Origin: JBJXHC01 sp046160825
GTDB lineage: Bacteria > Bacteroidota > Ignavibacteria > UBA10030 > UBA6906
Length of the DNA stretch: 64,000 nucleotides
Assembly (NCBI GenBank): GCA_046160825.1
Contig: JBJXHC010000106.1
Location: 1-64,000 of the forward strand
Reading direction: 5' to 3'
The position numbers were made by a program, and so were the translations under genes. Positions 38,261 through 46,482 of the stretch are shown piece after piece. How positions within the stretch are numbered: the stretch's first letter is position 1; each line of letters starts with the position of its first letter. The notes below the pieces were generated by a model. That model was given only the letters and a program-made list of their open reading frames with translations. It was not told the DNA's origin and ran no database searches.

Positions 38261-38658
38261 GAATTCAGAAACACCGGAAATAAAAAACCGAACGTCACAT
38301 TCATTGCAACATTCGGCGGGAAATAAAAATTGGAGTCACCGCCTTGTGTCCATGCTCGCTAAAGGATCTCATCGCACTGCCACCCGCACTACAGATGCAA
38401 GAGAGCGCGGTACCATGCACTCTCAGGAAAGAACCTTTAAACGAACAACTCTATAGGCTGTACTCCATATTCCTGTAACTGAATTCGAAGAAAATATAGA
38501 CAATGATGCTTTCATTGTCAAGACGTTTGTTCGATGCAATCGCGTTCCGTGACGTGGCTCATCGTTTCCAGAATGCGGAGAGGTTTGATTCTGTACTGCA
38601 AAAGTGGTAGATTTGAACAGTTTTTTGCAATCATCACCTCTCTCACACCTGAGTTTGC
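38261..38658. other. Divergent intergenic region between porU and glgA
   Basis: Nearly 400 bases without a gene. It holds a Bacteroidota-type promoter for glgA (see 38584-38615). On the minus strand, near 38400-38430, GAGAG and CTCTC flank a palindromic GGTACC, giving a small imperfect hairpin. I could not match this to any riboswitch. No clear promoter was found for porU. Confidence 0.4.
38584..38615 (+). promoter_or_regulatory. Candidate Bacteroidota-type promoter for glgA
   Basis: TTTG at 38584-38587 and TAGATTTG at 38608-38615 are separated by 20 bases. This matches the Bacteroidota primary-sigma consensus TTTG (17-23) TAnnTTTG exactly. The predicted start of transcription would be near 38621, about 37 bases ahead of the glgA ATG. 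It supports placing the organism in or near Bacteroidota. A pattern match without experimental evidence. Confidence 0.55.
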
Positions 38659-40143
38659 ATGCCGCGACCGTTGAATGTCCTGTTTCTCTCCAGTGAGGTC
38701 GAACCCTTTGCCAAAACAGGTGGTCTCGCAGATGTCTCAGGCGCTCTTCCGCAAGTCATCAAACAGCTTGGCCATGAAGTCCGTGTGATGATGCCGCGCT
38801 ACGGCAGCATCAAGGAACGCTCCGGAAAGCTCCACGACATAGCACGGCTCAAGGATACTCCCGTTCCGGTAAATGGGACTCTGTTTTCCGCTAGCGTGAA
38901 ATCATCGTTCCTTGCAGGCAAAGCAGATAAAGTCCAGGTGTATTTTCTGGACAACGAACATCTTTTCGGCCGTACAGGGTTGTACGTGGATCCCGCAACA
39001 GGCAGCGACTATTCTGATAACGACGACCGATTCATCTTTTTCGCCCGGGGAGTATTCGAGGTTCTGAAAAGACTCGGATGGCAACCCGATGTTATTCATT
39101 GCAACGACTGGCCGACGGGACTTGTCCCGGCGTATCTCAAGACCGTGTATGCGCATGATCGATTCTTCAAGGACACCAAGTCTGTCTTTACAATTCACAA
39201 TATGGCGTATCAGGGAATGTTCCCACCGTTTGTTTTTCCCAAGACAAACCTCCCGATGGAGCTGTTCAGTGAAGCGGGAATTGTTGCCAACGGCAATTTG
39301 AATTTTCTCAAATCGGGACTTGTCTTTGCCGATGCGATCACGACAGTGAGCAAACGCTATGCACAGGAGATTCAGAGTTCACCGGAATTCGGGTGCGGGT
39401 TGCAAGACCTCGTGAAGAAACGGTCGAAGGATGTCTTCGGAATTCTGAACGGCGTGGACTATGCCGTATGGGATCCGGCAGTCGATCCTCTGCTTCCCTG
39501 CAAATATGATGCGACAAATCTCGGCCTGAAAAAAGAGAATACTCGTGCTCTGTTGCAAAAAATGGGGTTGACGTACAACGAGCACATTCCTGTTATCGGC
39601 ATTATCTCGCGCCTTGCTGACCAGAAGGGATTCGATCTCATCGCTCCCGTTTTGCATGACATCATGAGGATGAAGGTGCAGATGGTCGTTCTCGGAACCG
39701 GCGACCGACGATATGCTGAGATGTTCGCAGCAGCCCGCATGGCTTTCCCCGAGCAACTGCGGGTCGATCTGTCATTCAACAACGAGCTGGCCCACCTTAT
39801 CGAAGCAGGCAGCGACATGTTTCTGATGCCATCACGATATGAGCCATGCGGACTCAATCAGATTTACAGTCTGCGCTACGGCACCGTCCCCATCGTACGG
39901 GCAACGGGAGGATTGGATGACACCATCCAGGATGTGGATTTATTTCCAGAAGATGGCACCGGATTCAAGTTTGCAGAGTACAACAGTGGCGCGTTGTTGC
40001 ATGCCATTCACCGGGCAGTTTCGGCATTCACAGACCGGGCACGTTGGGAACGCATTATGAAAAACGGTATGAGCCGTGACTATTCCTGGGAAGCCTCGGC
40101 CCAACGATATGTCGAGGTCTATAAGGGTATCGCGAAAGCGTGA
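38659..40143 (+). CDS. glgA: Glycogen (starch) synthase
   Basis: A 494-residue GT5 glucosyltransferase that extends alpha-1,4-glucan from ADP-glucose. It shows the ADP-glucose motif EVEPFAKTGGLADVSGALP at the N-terminus, HCNDWPTGLVPAYLKT, FTIHNMAYQGMF, ISRLADQKGFDL, and the C-terminal LMPSRYEPCGLNQIYSLRYG with ATGGLDDT. Length is normal. It overlaps the next gene by four bases (GTGA). The candidate upstream promoter suggests it heads the plus-strand run. Confidence 0.96.
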   Translation: MPRPLNVLFLSSEVEPFAKTGGLADVSGALPQVIKQLGHEVRVMMPRYGSIKERSGKLHDIARLKDTPVPVNGTLFSASVKSSFLAGKADKVQVYFLDNEHLFGRTGLYVDPATGSDYSDNDDRFIFFARGVFEVLKRLGWQPDVIHCNDWPTGLVPAYLKTVYAHDRFFKDTKSVFTIHNMAYQGMFPPFVFPKTNLPMELFSEAGIVANGNLNFLKSGLVFADAITTVSKRYAQEIQSSPEFGCGLQDLVKKRSKDVFGILNGVDYAVWDPAVDPLLPCKYDATNLGLKKENTRALLQKMGLTYNEHIPVIGIISRLADQKGFDLIAPVLHDIMRMKVQMVVLGTGDRRYAEMFAAARMAFPEQLRVDLSFNNELAHLIEAGSDMFLMPSRYEPCGLNQIYSLRYGTVPIVRATGGLDDTIQDVDLFPEDGTGFKFAEYNSGALLHAIHRAVSAFTDRARWERIMKNGMSRDYSWEASAQRYVEVYKGIAKA

Positions 40144-40742
40144 GCACAGAACGAATTGGAGTGTTCCTTGACCGTGATGGAACGATTAACGTAGAGGTGG
40201 ATTTCGTTCGCACGCCTGATCAACTCCAATTGATCGCGGGCGCGGCACAGGCGATTCGTCGGCTCAACGATCTCGGTGTAGTTGTTTGTGTTATCTCCAA
40301 CCAATCCGGTATTGCGCGCGGTTACTTGACTGAAGATGATCTTGGCCGGATTCATGAGCGGTTGAGCAGGAATTTGAAACAAGAAGACGCACACGTCGAT
40401 CGCATTTATTACTGTCCTCACCATCCGACAGAAGGAATTGCGCCTTACGTTTTGGAGTGCGAGTGCCGGAAACCGAAAGCGGGCATGTTACGTTGGGCGG
40501 AAAGAGACCTTGGAGTTGATTTGTCGAAGTCATTCCTTGTAGGCGATAGGCTTGGCGATATCCAGGCCGGGAAAGCGGTAGGTGCCACCACAATCCTTGT
40601 TCGGACCGGGTATGGAGAGATGGCGCTCAGAGATAATCGTATACACACCATTCCACCCGACTTTATAGCAGCAGATATTTCAGAAGCAGTCGAATATATT
40701 CTCAATACACTTAAAGGGAGACATAATCTTGAAGGGCAGTAA
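40140..40742 (+). CDS. gmhB: D-glycero-manno-heptose 1,7-bisphosphate phosphatase-like HAD enzyme
   Basis: A 200-residue HAD-family phosphatase starting with GTG at 40140. The nucleophile motif FLDRDGTINVE is at residue 9, motif II VCVISNQSGIARG follows, the GmhB zinc loop is visible as CPHHP...CECRKPK, and VGDRLGDIQAGKAVG is motif IV. GmhB removes the 7-phosphate during ADP-heptose synthesis for the LPS core; some relatives act on histidinol phosphate or other sugar phosphates. Coupled translation with glgA is odd functionally. The stop lies 14 bases inside the next gene. Confidence 0.85.
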   Translation: MSTERIGVFLDRDGTINVEVDFVRTPDQLQLIAGAAQAIRRLNDLGVVVCVISNQSGIARGYLTEDDLGRIHERLSRNLKQEDAHVDRIYYCPHHPTEGIAPYVLECECRKPKAGMLRWAERDLGVDLSKSFLVGDRLGDIQAGKAVGATTILVRTGYGEMALRDNRIHTIPPDFIAADISEAVEYILNTLKGRHNLEGQ

Positions 40743-41910
40743 GAAGGCACGACCGGCGTTTCATTTCTGTGCGGTTCTGATTCTTGGCATGATCCTCGCC
40801 ATCGGTTGCAGTGATGATCTGAATCAATTCAATGCTGTTGGCGGCTTCCCGCGGACAGACGTCATTATCCACGATGATACGGTCTATGCCATCGCATCAT
40901 CGACATTCCGGCGGCAGACGCCGACAAACGGCAGGGTGAATTATGTCGGCAAATTCGACGGATACACCTCCTACATGATGCTGCAATTCTACCAGTCACT
41001 CTTCCCGAACCGGGACACCATTGCCGTCATTTCCGCCACACTGAAACTGCGCGCCGTTGCATGGTTTGGCAACCCGAGCGCGACCATCGGATTCACGGCA
41101 CACAAGATCACTGAACCATGGAATGAAGTCATCCTCGATTCCCTTCCCGCGTATGATCCACTGGTTCGTGGAACCTATACCGGAACGATTACGGCGGACA
41201 CTGCCGAAGTGACTATGGACCTGGATACTGCTCTGGTCCGTGAATGGATGCGTCCCTCCACCTTCACACAATATGGCATTCTGCTCGCACCGACAGTGGG
41301 AAGCAACGTCATGCGAGGATTCCACTGTTTCAATCTCGATTCAACAAAGTTCTATCCTACACTTGTCGTCATTGCCCGAAACAATGCCGGCACCGTACAG
41401 GATACAACAACATTCAACCTTGGGATGGATACATTTGTCGGCAGCAACAACACTCCGGTTTCCAACCCGGAACTGATCTTCACGCAATCCGGCGCAATCC
41501 ATCGCAGCAAGATTCTGTTCGATGTCAGTTTCATACCAACCGGTGCAATCATCAACAGCGCCGATTTGGTTCTCGTGCAAGACACCACTTCAAGCAGGCT
41601 CAACAAGTTCACACCCGATTCCGTAATCATCGCTCATGTATTGACGAGTCCAACCGATAGCACACTGATCGAAATAGTCGGCACGCCCGGAGAACCATTG
41701 TCGCACCTCAAAACAAATTTTTCTGTTGATATCCGACATGCGGTACAGAGTTGGGTCATCGGGCCGAACTATGGTCTCGTCGTCAGACGTGGGAATTTAA
41801 GTGAGCTCGCAAGCTTCGACTTGATCACCTTCTACAATCACGTCGCCACGAACACGGCTCTACGCCCACGAATACGAATACGTTATGCCATTGAACCAGG
41901 TCAGGACTAA
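40729..41910 (+). CDS. DNRLRE-domain lipoprotein
   Basis: A 393-residue predicted lipoprotein. It starts with TTG at 40729, backed by AAAGGGAG eight bases upstream. The lipobox LAIGC at about residues 23-27 follows a hydrophobic signal segment. The rest is beta-rich with ISATLKLRAVAWFGNPS, HKITEPWNEVI, VREWM and a second copy-like part (IINSADLVLVQD, DIRHAVQSWVIG), matching DNRLRE-type carbohydrate- or surface-associated domains. Role unknown. It is followed immediately by an outer-membrane protein gene, so the two may form one surface unit. Confidence 0.78.
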   Translation: MKGSKKARPAFHFCAVLILGMILAIGCSDDLNQFNAVGGFPRTDVIIHDDTVYAIASSTFRRQTPTNGRVNYVGKFDGYTSYMMLQFYQSLFPNRDTIAVISATLKLRAVAWFGNPSATIGFTAHKITEPWNEVILDSLPAYDPLVRGTYTGTITADTAEVTMDLDTALVREWMRPSTFTQYGILLAPTVGSNVMRGFHCFNLDSTKFYPTLVVIARNNAGTVQDTTTFNLGMDTFVGSNNTPVSNPELIFTQSGAIHRSKILFDVSFIPTGAIINSADLVLVQDTTSSRLNKFTPDSVIIAHVLTSPTDSTLIEIVGTPGEPLSHLKTNFSVDIRHAVQSWVIGPNYGLVVRRGNLSELASFDLITFYNHVATNTALRPRIRIRYAIEPGQD

Positions 41911-41914
41911 GGAG

Positions 41915-43171
41915 ATGAAGAGAGTGAAGAGAATAGTGTATGTCTGCATGACAATTTTCACCTTATCCGTTTCAGCACAAGCCGGAGGTGACGGATCGGC
42001 CTATTCAATATTTGGCCTTGGCGACTTGCGCTACATGACGAACGCAAGGGGCATGGCGATGGGCTACACCGGCATCGGGTTGTCCGGCTCCAGTTTCATC
42101 AACAGTTTGTCCCCTGCAACATGGTCGCGCATCAACAACACGCGACTTGACGCGGGGCTGTTATATGAAGGATTCAACTCCTCCAATGGAACCCGATCGT
42201 TGTATCGCGCAAACGGAGACTTCAATGGCGCGCTCCTGGCCATCCCCGCCTCACCGTCGAAGGGAATTGTCGTTGTTGGAGGTTTCGTCCCCTATAGCAA
42301 TATCAGCTATGCGACATTCACGACCGGGACACAAGCCGGAGTGAACTATTCCCTGAATCATGTCGGCACTGGTGGACTCAGTCGCGGTTTAATCGGACTC
42401 TCCTATGCTCCTTTGCCGGAGTTGGCGGTTGGTGCCTCCATGGACTATATCTTCGGCTCGATTGATCACACCCGGCTACTTACGGCAACGACGACATCGT
42501 TTGTACCACTTTCCGGCGGTACAACAATTGAGTCCATGACACTCAGCGGTATCACGGCAACGCTTGGCGGAATCTTCACCGGGTTCGGTGAAGTTGCTGA
42601 ACCCTTGCGTCCGCTTGCGCTTGGCATTGTGGTCACGTCACGGGGAACGCTCAATAGTACCCGACAGTATTTCTATCAGTACGTCGGCGAACGGGATAGT
42701 TCAGCAGAATCAGAGGGAATAGTCACACTTCCACTTTCGTTCGGTGCCGGACTCTCTTATCAGGTTGGTGAGCGGTATCTCGTCAGCGCGGATTATTTCA
42801 CACAGGCGTGGAGAAATTCCGAGTTCTTTGGTACACGCCCGACCGAGCTTCGCAATAGCTACAGAATCGGAATCGGTGGCGAACGGATGGGAACACGTGA
42901 GCCAGGCGCGGCGTGGTTTGACCGGCTGTCGTACCGGGCGGGATTCACCTACCACGCAACCTATCTCCGCATTAACAACGAGCCTATCAACGAATGGGCA
43001 GTCACGGGAGGCATTGGCATTCCATTCGGATATGATGGCCGGATCAATCTCGCCATGGAATACGGTCAGCGCGGACTCATCGGCAACAATCTGGTGAAGG
43101 ACAATATCATCCGATTCACTGTCGGACTCTCGCTGAGCGAGCAGTGGTTCGTCCGCTTCGAAGAAGAATAA
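41915..43171 (+). CDS. Outer-membrane beta-barrel protein (FadL/PorV-like fold)
   Basis: About 418 residues from ATG 41915. AAGGAG directly abuts this ATG, so GTG at 41924, nine bases after it, may be the real start. A signal peptide (IVYVCMTIFTLSVSAQA) precedes AYSIFGLGDLRYMTNARGMAMGYTG-type sequence and FINSLSPATWSRIN, which recalls the SPYSxFGxGD outer-membrane proteins of Bacteroidota. Regular amphipathic strands run to the end (IIRFTVGLSLSEQWFVRFEE). Ligand unknown. Lies four bases after the lipoprotein gene, suggesting a co-expressed outer-membrane pair. Confidence 0.78.
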   Translation: MKRVKRIVYVCMTIFTLSVSAQAGGDGSAYSIFGLGDLRYMTNARGMAMGYTGIGLSGSSFINSLSPATWSRINNTRLDAGLLYEGFNSSNGTRSLYRANGDFNGALLAIPASPSKGIVVVGGFVPYSNISYATFTTGTQAGVNYSLNHVGTGGLSRGLIGLSYAPLPELAVGASMDYIFGSIDHTRLLTATTTSFVPLSGGTTIESMTLSGITATLGGIFTGFGEVAEPLRPLALGIVVTSRGTLNSTRQYFYQYVGERDSSAESEGIVTLPLSFGAGLSYQVGERYLVSADYFTQAWRNSEFFGTRPTELRNSYRIGIGGERMGTREPGAAWFDRLSYRAGFTYHATYLRINNEPINEWAVTGGIGIPFGYDGRINLAMEYGQRGLIGNNLVKDNIIRFTVGLSLSEQWFVRFEEE

Positions 43172-43207
43172 TCCACTCGGTCATTTCTCAACAGGCCAAC
43201 ATTTCTT

Positions 43208-44503
43208 ATGAACAACCTGAAATCATTCGATCCCGAAGTATTCTCCGCGGTTCGCAACGAGACCAATCGTCAGAATACAAAACTGGAACTCATCGCTTCT
43301 GAGAATTTCGTCAGTCAGGCGATACTGGAAGCAGTGGGCACGTCGCTGACCAACAAGTATGCGGAGGGGTATCCCGGTAAACGGTATTACGGTGGCTGTG
43401 AATTTGTTGATGTGGTGGAAGATCTTGCCCGCGCCAGGGCCAAGGCGCTGTTCGGCGCAGAGTATGCAAACGTGCAGCCGCACTCAGGTTCGCAGGCCAA
43501 TATGGCCGTATACTTCACGCTGGTAAAACACGGCGACAAGTTGATGGGGATGAATCTGTCCCATGGCGGACACCTCACGCACGGCTCACCCGTAAATTTC
43601 TCGGGACAGTTCTACAACTTCGTGTCGTACGGCGTGCAGCGAGAGACCGGCCATATCGACTATAATGAAGTCGAGGATATCGCGAAGAAGGAACGCCCAA
43701 AGATGATCACGGTTGGGGCCAGCGCTTATTCGCGCAACATTGATTACAAAGCATTCCGCGAGATTGCAGACAAGATCGGTGCCTTCCTCTTTGCAGATAT
43801 TGCGCATCCCGCCGGACTGATCGCAAAGAAACTTCTCAACGATCCCATCCCCTATTGCCATGTCGTCACTTCCACCACTCATAAAACACTGCGCGGTCCC
43901 CGCGGCGGATTGATTTTGATGGGTAAGGATTTTGATAATCCCTTCGGCATCGTCGCACCGAAGTCAGGTCGCACCAAGAAAATGTCCGAGCTTCTGGACT
44001 CCATGGTTATCCCCGGAATTCAAGGCGGACCATTGATGCATGTTATTGCAGGAAAGGCCGTGGCATTCAAGGAAGCGTTGCAGCCGGAGTTTGAAGTCTA
44101 TGGCAAACAAGTGATCAAGAACGCCCAAGCTCTCGCCGCGAAGCTCGTATCGCTCGGTTATCACATTATCTCCAACGGAACCGACAACCACCTGATGCTC
44201 GTTGACCTTCGCAGCAAGAACGTCACGGGCAAGGACGCCCAGGAAGCTCTCGATGAATCCGGCATTACGGTGAACAAGAACGCCGTGCCGTTCGATGACA
44301 AGAGCCCGCTCATCACCAGCGGTGTCCGCATCGGCACACCGGCATTGACGACACGTGGGATGAAAGAGAAAGAGATGGGATACATCGGCGAATTGATTGA
44401 TGAAGTCATCGTCAACATCGGCAAGAAAGACGTGTATCAATCTGTGGCAAAGAAGGTGGAAGAGTTGTGCACGGGTTTTCCTCTTTATCCTGAGCTTCGT
44501 TAG
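43208..44503 (+). CDS. glyA: Serine hydroxymethyltransferase
   Basis: A 431-residue PLP enzyme that interconverts serine and glycine with tetrahydrofolate. Clear segments are LELIASENFVSQAILEA, EGYPGKRYYGGCEFVD, NVQPHSGSQANMAVY, FADIAHPAGLIA and the PLP-lysine motif VVTSTTHKTLRGPRGG. Length is normal. No Shine-Dalgarno sequence is evident, in contrast with many exported proteins in this window. Confidence 0.97.
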   Translation: MNNLKSFDPEVFSAVRNETNRQNTKLELIASENFVSQAILEAVGTSLTNKYAEGYPGKRYYGGCEFVDVVEDLARARAKALFGAEYANVQPHSGSQANMAVYFTLVKHGDKLMGMNLSHGGHLTHGSPVNFSGQFYNFVSYGVQRETGHIDYNEVEDIAKKERPKMITVGASAYSRNIDYKAFREIADKIGAFLFADIAHPAGLIAKKLLNDPIPYCHVVTSTTHKTLRGPRGGLILMGKDFDNPFGIVAPKSGRTKKMSELLDSMVIPGIQGGPLMHVIAGKAVAFKEALQPEFEVYGKQVIKNAQALAAKLVSLGYHIISNGTDNHLMLVDLRSKNVTGKDAQEALDESGITVNKNAVPFDDKSPLITSGVRIGTPALTTRGMKEKEMGYIGELIDEVIVNIGKKDVYQSVAKKVEELCTGFPLYPELR

Positions 44504-44509
44504 TAATCA

Positions 44510-45298
44510 ATGACCTCTCCAGAAACTACAGATGATGAACACTCCCCCGACGAAATGTCCTTCCTCGATCACCTCGAGGAACTGCGGTGGCGTGTCGTCA
44601 AGATTCTTGTCGGACTCGTTATCGGTTCGGCCATCTGCTGGTATTTTATTGATTGGATTATGAACGTCGTCCTCCTCGGCCCGGTCGTTAACATCAACCA
44701 GAACCTCGCACCCGGTCAACAGCCGATCCATCTCCAGAATCTCAAACCGTTCGGACAGGTTTTTCTGTACATGGAGGTCGCGTTTGTCGGCGGACTCGTC
44801 CTGAGCATCCCGAATTTGTTATATCAAATCTGGGCATTCATCGCTCCGGGACTCATGCCCAAAGAGCGGAAGCATATCGCCGCCATCGTGTTCTTCACGT
44901 CATTCTGTTTCCTGGCGGGCATTGCGTTCGCCTATTTTGTCATGTTGCCGTCGGCGATGACGTTCTTTTCCTCCTTTGGCACTGTCGAGATCGAGAACAA
45001 CATCGCCATCAACGAATACATGAGTTTCATCATCAGCGTGATGTTGGGAGCGGGAGTGGTGTTCGAGTTGCCGATGGTATCGTGGTTTCTCTCCAAACTC
45101 GGTATCCTTACGCCGGAATTCATGCGCCAGTATCGCCGCCATGCAGTCGTCGCCATCCTGATCCTCTCTGCCCTGCTCACTCCCGGTACCGATCCCATCA
45201 GCATGGTCCTGCTCACAATTCCGTTGGTCCTGTTGTACGAACTGAGCATAGGAATTTCGGCCATGGCAGCCCGCAGTGCGGGAAAATCCAAATCATAA
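44510..45298 (+). CDS. tatC: Twin-arginine translocase subunit TatC
   Basis: A 262-residue inner-membrane protein with the TatC hallmark FLDHLEELRWRVVKI at residues 18-32 and six membrane segments, including LVIGSAICWYFIDWI, FVGGLVLSIPNLLYQIW, VFFTSFCFLAGIAFAYF and VVAILILSALLTP. PGLMPKERK is the conserved cytoplasmic loop. It recognises twin-arginine signal peptides. Located six bases after glyA. tatA/B are not in the window. Confidence 0.95.
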   Translation: MTSPETTDDEHSPDEMSFLDHLEELRWRVVKILVGLVIGSAICWYFIDWIMNVVLLGPVVNINQNLAPGQQPIHLQNLKPFGQVFLYMEVAFVGGLVLSIPNLLYQIWAFIAPGLMPKERKHIAAIVFFTSFCFLAGIAFAYFVMLPSAMTFFSSFGTVEIENNIAINEYMSFIISVMLGAGVVFELPMVSWFLSKLGILTPEFMRQYRRHAVVAILILSALLTPGTDPISMVLLTIPLVLLYELSIGISAMAARSAGKSKS

Positions 45299-45345
45299 GA
45301 CTCCAAATCCCAAACAAATACGAAATCACAAATTCTACAAAATGG
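45299..45345. repeat. A/C-rich degenerate repeat, left copy
   Basis: The spacer after tatC contains tccaaatcccaaacaaat and gaaatcacaaattc, reiterations of an AAATCC/CACAAA word. A closely similar stretch lies at 46418-46462 on the other side of the polyprenyl synthase gene. The following bases (45355-45389) hold the simple reiteration ccatcactccatcactcc. It has no coding potential. Similar A/C-rich spacers are scattered in many environmental genomes as far as I recall. Confidence 0.5.
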
Positions 45346-45407
45346 AGCCTCAGGCATTACTCCACTACTCCATCACTCCATCACTCCAACGAGATTGAAC
45401 AGCGCAT

Positions 45408-46379
45408 TTGACCCTCAAAGAGATATCCCAGCCCATTCATAGTCACCTCGATCACTTCGATGAAGTGTTCGGGCAAGCCATCCGATCCAAGGTCGGACTG
45501 GTTGACCTCGTTACCAAGTATCTCATTCGTCGCAAAGGGAAGCGGGTGCGACCCGTGCTCGTGCTGCTCAGCGCCGAGGTGTGTGGTGGTGTGAATGAAA
45601 GAAGCTACCGCGGAGCAACGCTTGTAGAGATACTCCACACTGCAACGCTGTTACATGACGATGTTATCGACGAGGCGGATACGCGGCGCGGCTTTGCTTC
45701 CATCAACGCCACCTGGAAAAACAAGATCGCCATCTTGATGGGAGATTATCTCCTTGCACGGGGCTTGCTGCTCTCCCTCGACCATGACGACTTCGGGTTT
45801 CTCAAAATTACCTCCACGTCCGTCAAGAGAATGAGTGAGGGGGAAATCCATCAGATACAGAAGAGCCGGCAGTTGGATATGGACGAAGAGACTTACATGC
45901 AAATCATCGGCGACAAGACGGCGTCGCTACTCTCCACATGCTGTGAGATCGGTGCAAGCAGCGCAACATCAGATCCCGAGCAACTACGCTCTCTGCGGGA
46001 GTACGGTGAGAACGTCGGACTGGCTTTCCAGATACAGGACGACCTGTTGGATTATGTGGGCAGGAAGAGCATCACCGGCAAACCCACCGGACTCGATATG
46101 AGCGAGAAGAAGCTGACACTGCCTCTTATTCATGCGCTGACCCAGGCACCGAGGAAGCAGGGGAAGGAAATCCTCTCGATGATCAAAGACGGTGGGAAGA
46201 AAGTGCGAGTGAAGGATGTTCTGAAGTTTGTCGAAACCAACGGCGGCTTGGAATACGCCGCCGGACGTGCGCATCAGTTTTCTACAGCAGCCAAAGCCAA
46301 CCTCGCCGCATTCCCCGATTCACCCGCCAAGTCCTCCCTCCTCTCCTTCGCGGATTTTGTGGTGGAGAGAGAGAAGTAG
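45408..46379 (+). CDS. Polyprenyl diphosphate synthase (trans-isoprenyl)
   Basis: A 323-residue trans-prenyltransferase starting with TTG at 45408, with only a weak ribosome site. The first aspartate-rich motif is LLHDDVIDEADTRRG near residue 80 and the second is FQIQDDLLDYVG near 205; GKRVRPVLVLLSAE is the substrate lysine-arginine segment. The family makes long-chain prenyl diphosphates for quinones (IspB/HepT type). Chain length cannot be told from the sequence. Flanked on both sides by similar A/C-rich repeats. Confidence 0.92.
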   Translation: MTLKEISQPIHSHLDHFDEVFGQAIRSKVGLVDLVTKYLIRRKGKRVRPVLVLLSAEVCGGVNERSYRGATLVEILHTATLLHDDVIDEADTRRGFASINATWKNKIAILMGDYLLARGLLLSLDHDDFGFLKITSTSVKRMSEGEIHQIQKSRQLDMDEETYMQIIGDKTASLLSTCCEIGASSATSDPEQLRSLREYGENVGLAFQIQDDLLDYVGRKSITGKPTGLDMSEKKLTLPLIHALTQAPRKQGKEILSMIKDGGKKVRVKDVLKFVETNGGLEYAAGRAHQFSTAAKANLAAFPDSPAKSSLLSFADFVVEREK

Positions 46380-46417
46380 TTTCTGGGCAAAGCCCGCCTC
46401 GAACAGACGCATAAGCT

Positions 46418-46462
46418 CTGAAATCACAAAATCCAAACAAATTCCAAATCACAACCAACCGC
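46418..46462. repeat. A/C-rich degenerate repeat, right copy
   Basis: Between the convergent polyprenyl synthase and trxB genes, ctctgaaatcacaaaatcc and aaacaaattccaaatcacaa repeat the same words as 45299-45345. The copies share GAAATCACAAA and CCAAACAAAT. It is followed by a simple-sequence stretch (ctcattgatgattgctaatt). No terminator hairpin with a T tract was seen in this convergent spacer. Confidence 0.5.
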
Positions 46463-46482
46463 TTGTTGCTCATTGATGATTG

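Noticed and set aside
38395..38436. On the minus strand, TGGTACCGCG resembles the T-box antiterminator bulge, and on the plus strand CTCTCAGGAAAGAAC resembles the end of a glycine riboswitch.
   Set aside because: There is no stem I/specifier loop or room for the second antiterminator strand. The glycine aptamer core is absent, and neither neighbour (porU, glgA) is a usual target.
46384..46395. GGGCAAAGCCC stem after the polyprenyl synthase stop.
   Set aside because: A four-base stem with a three-base loop and no T tract; too weak to call a terminator.
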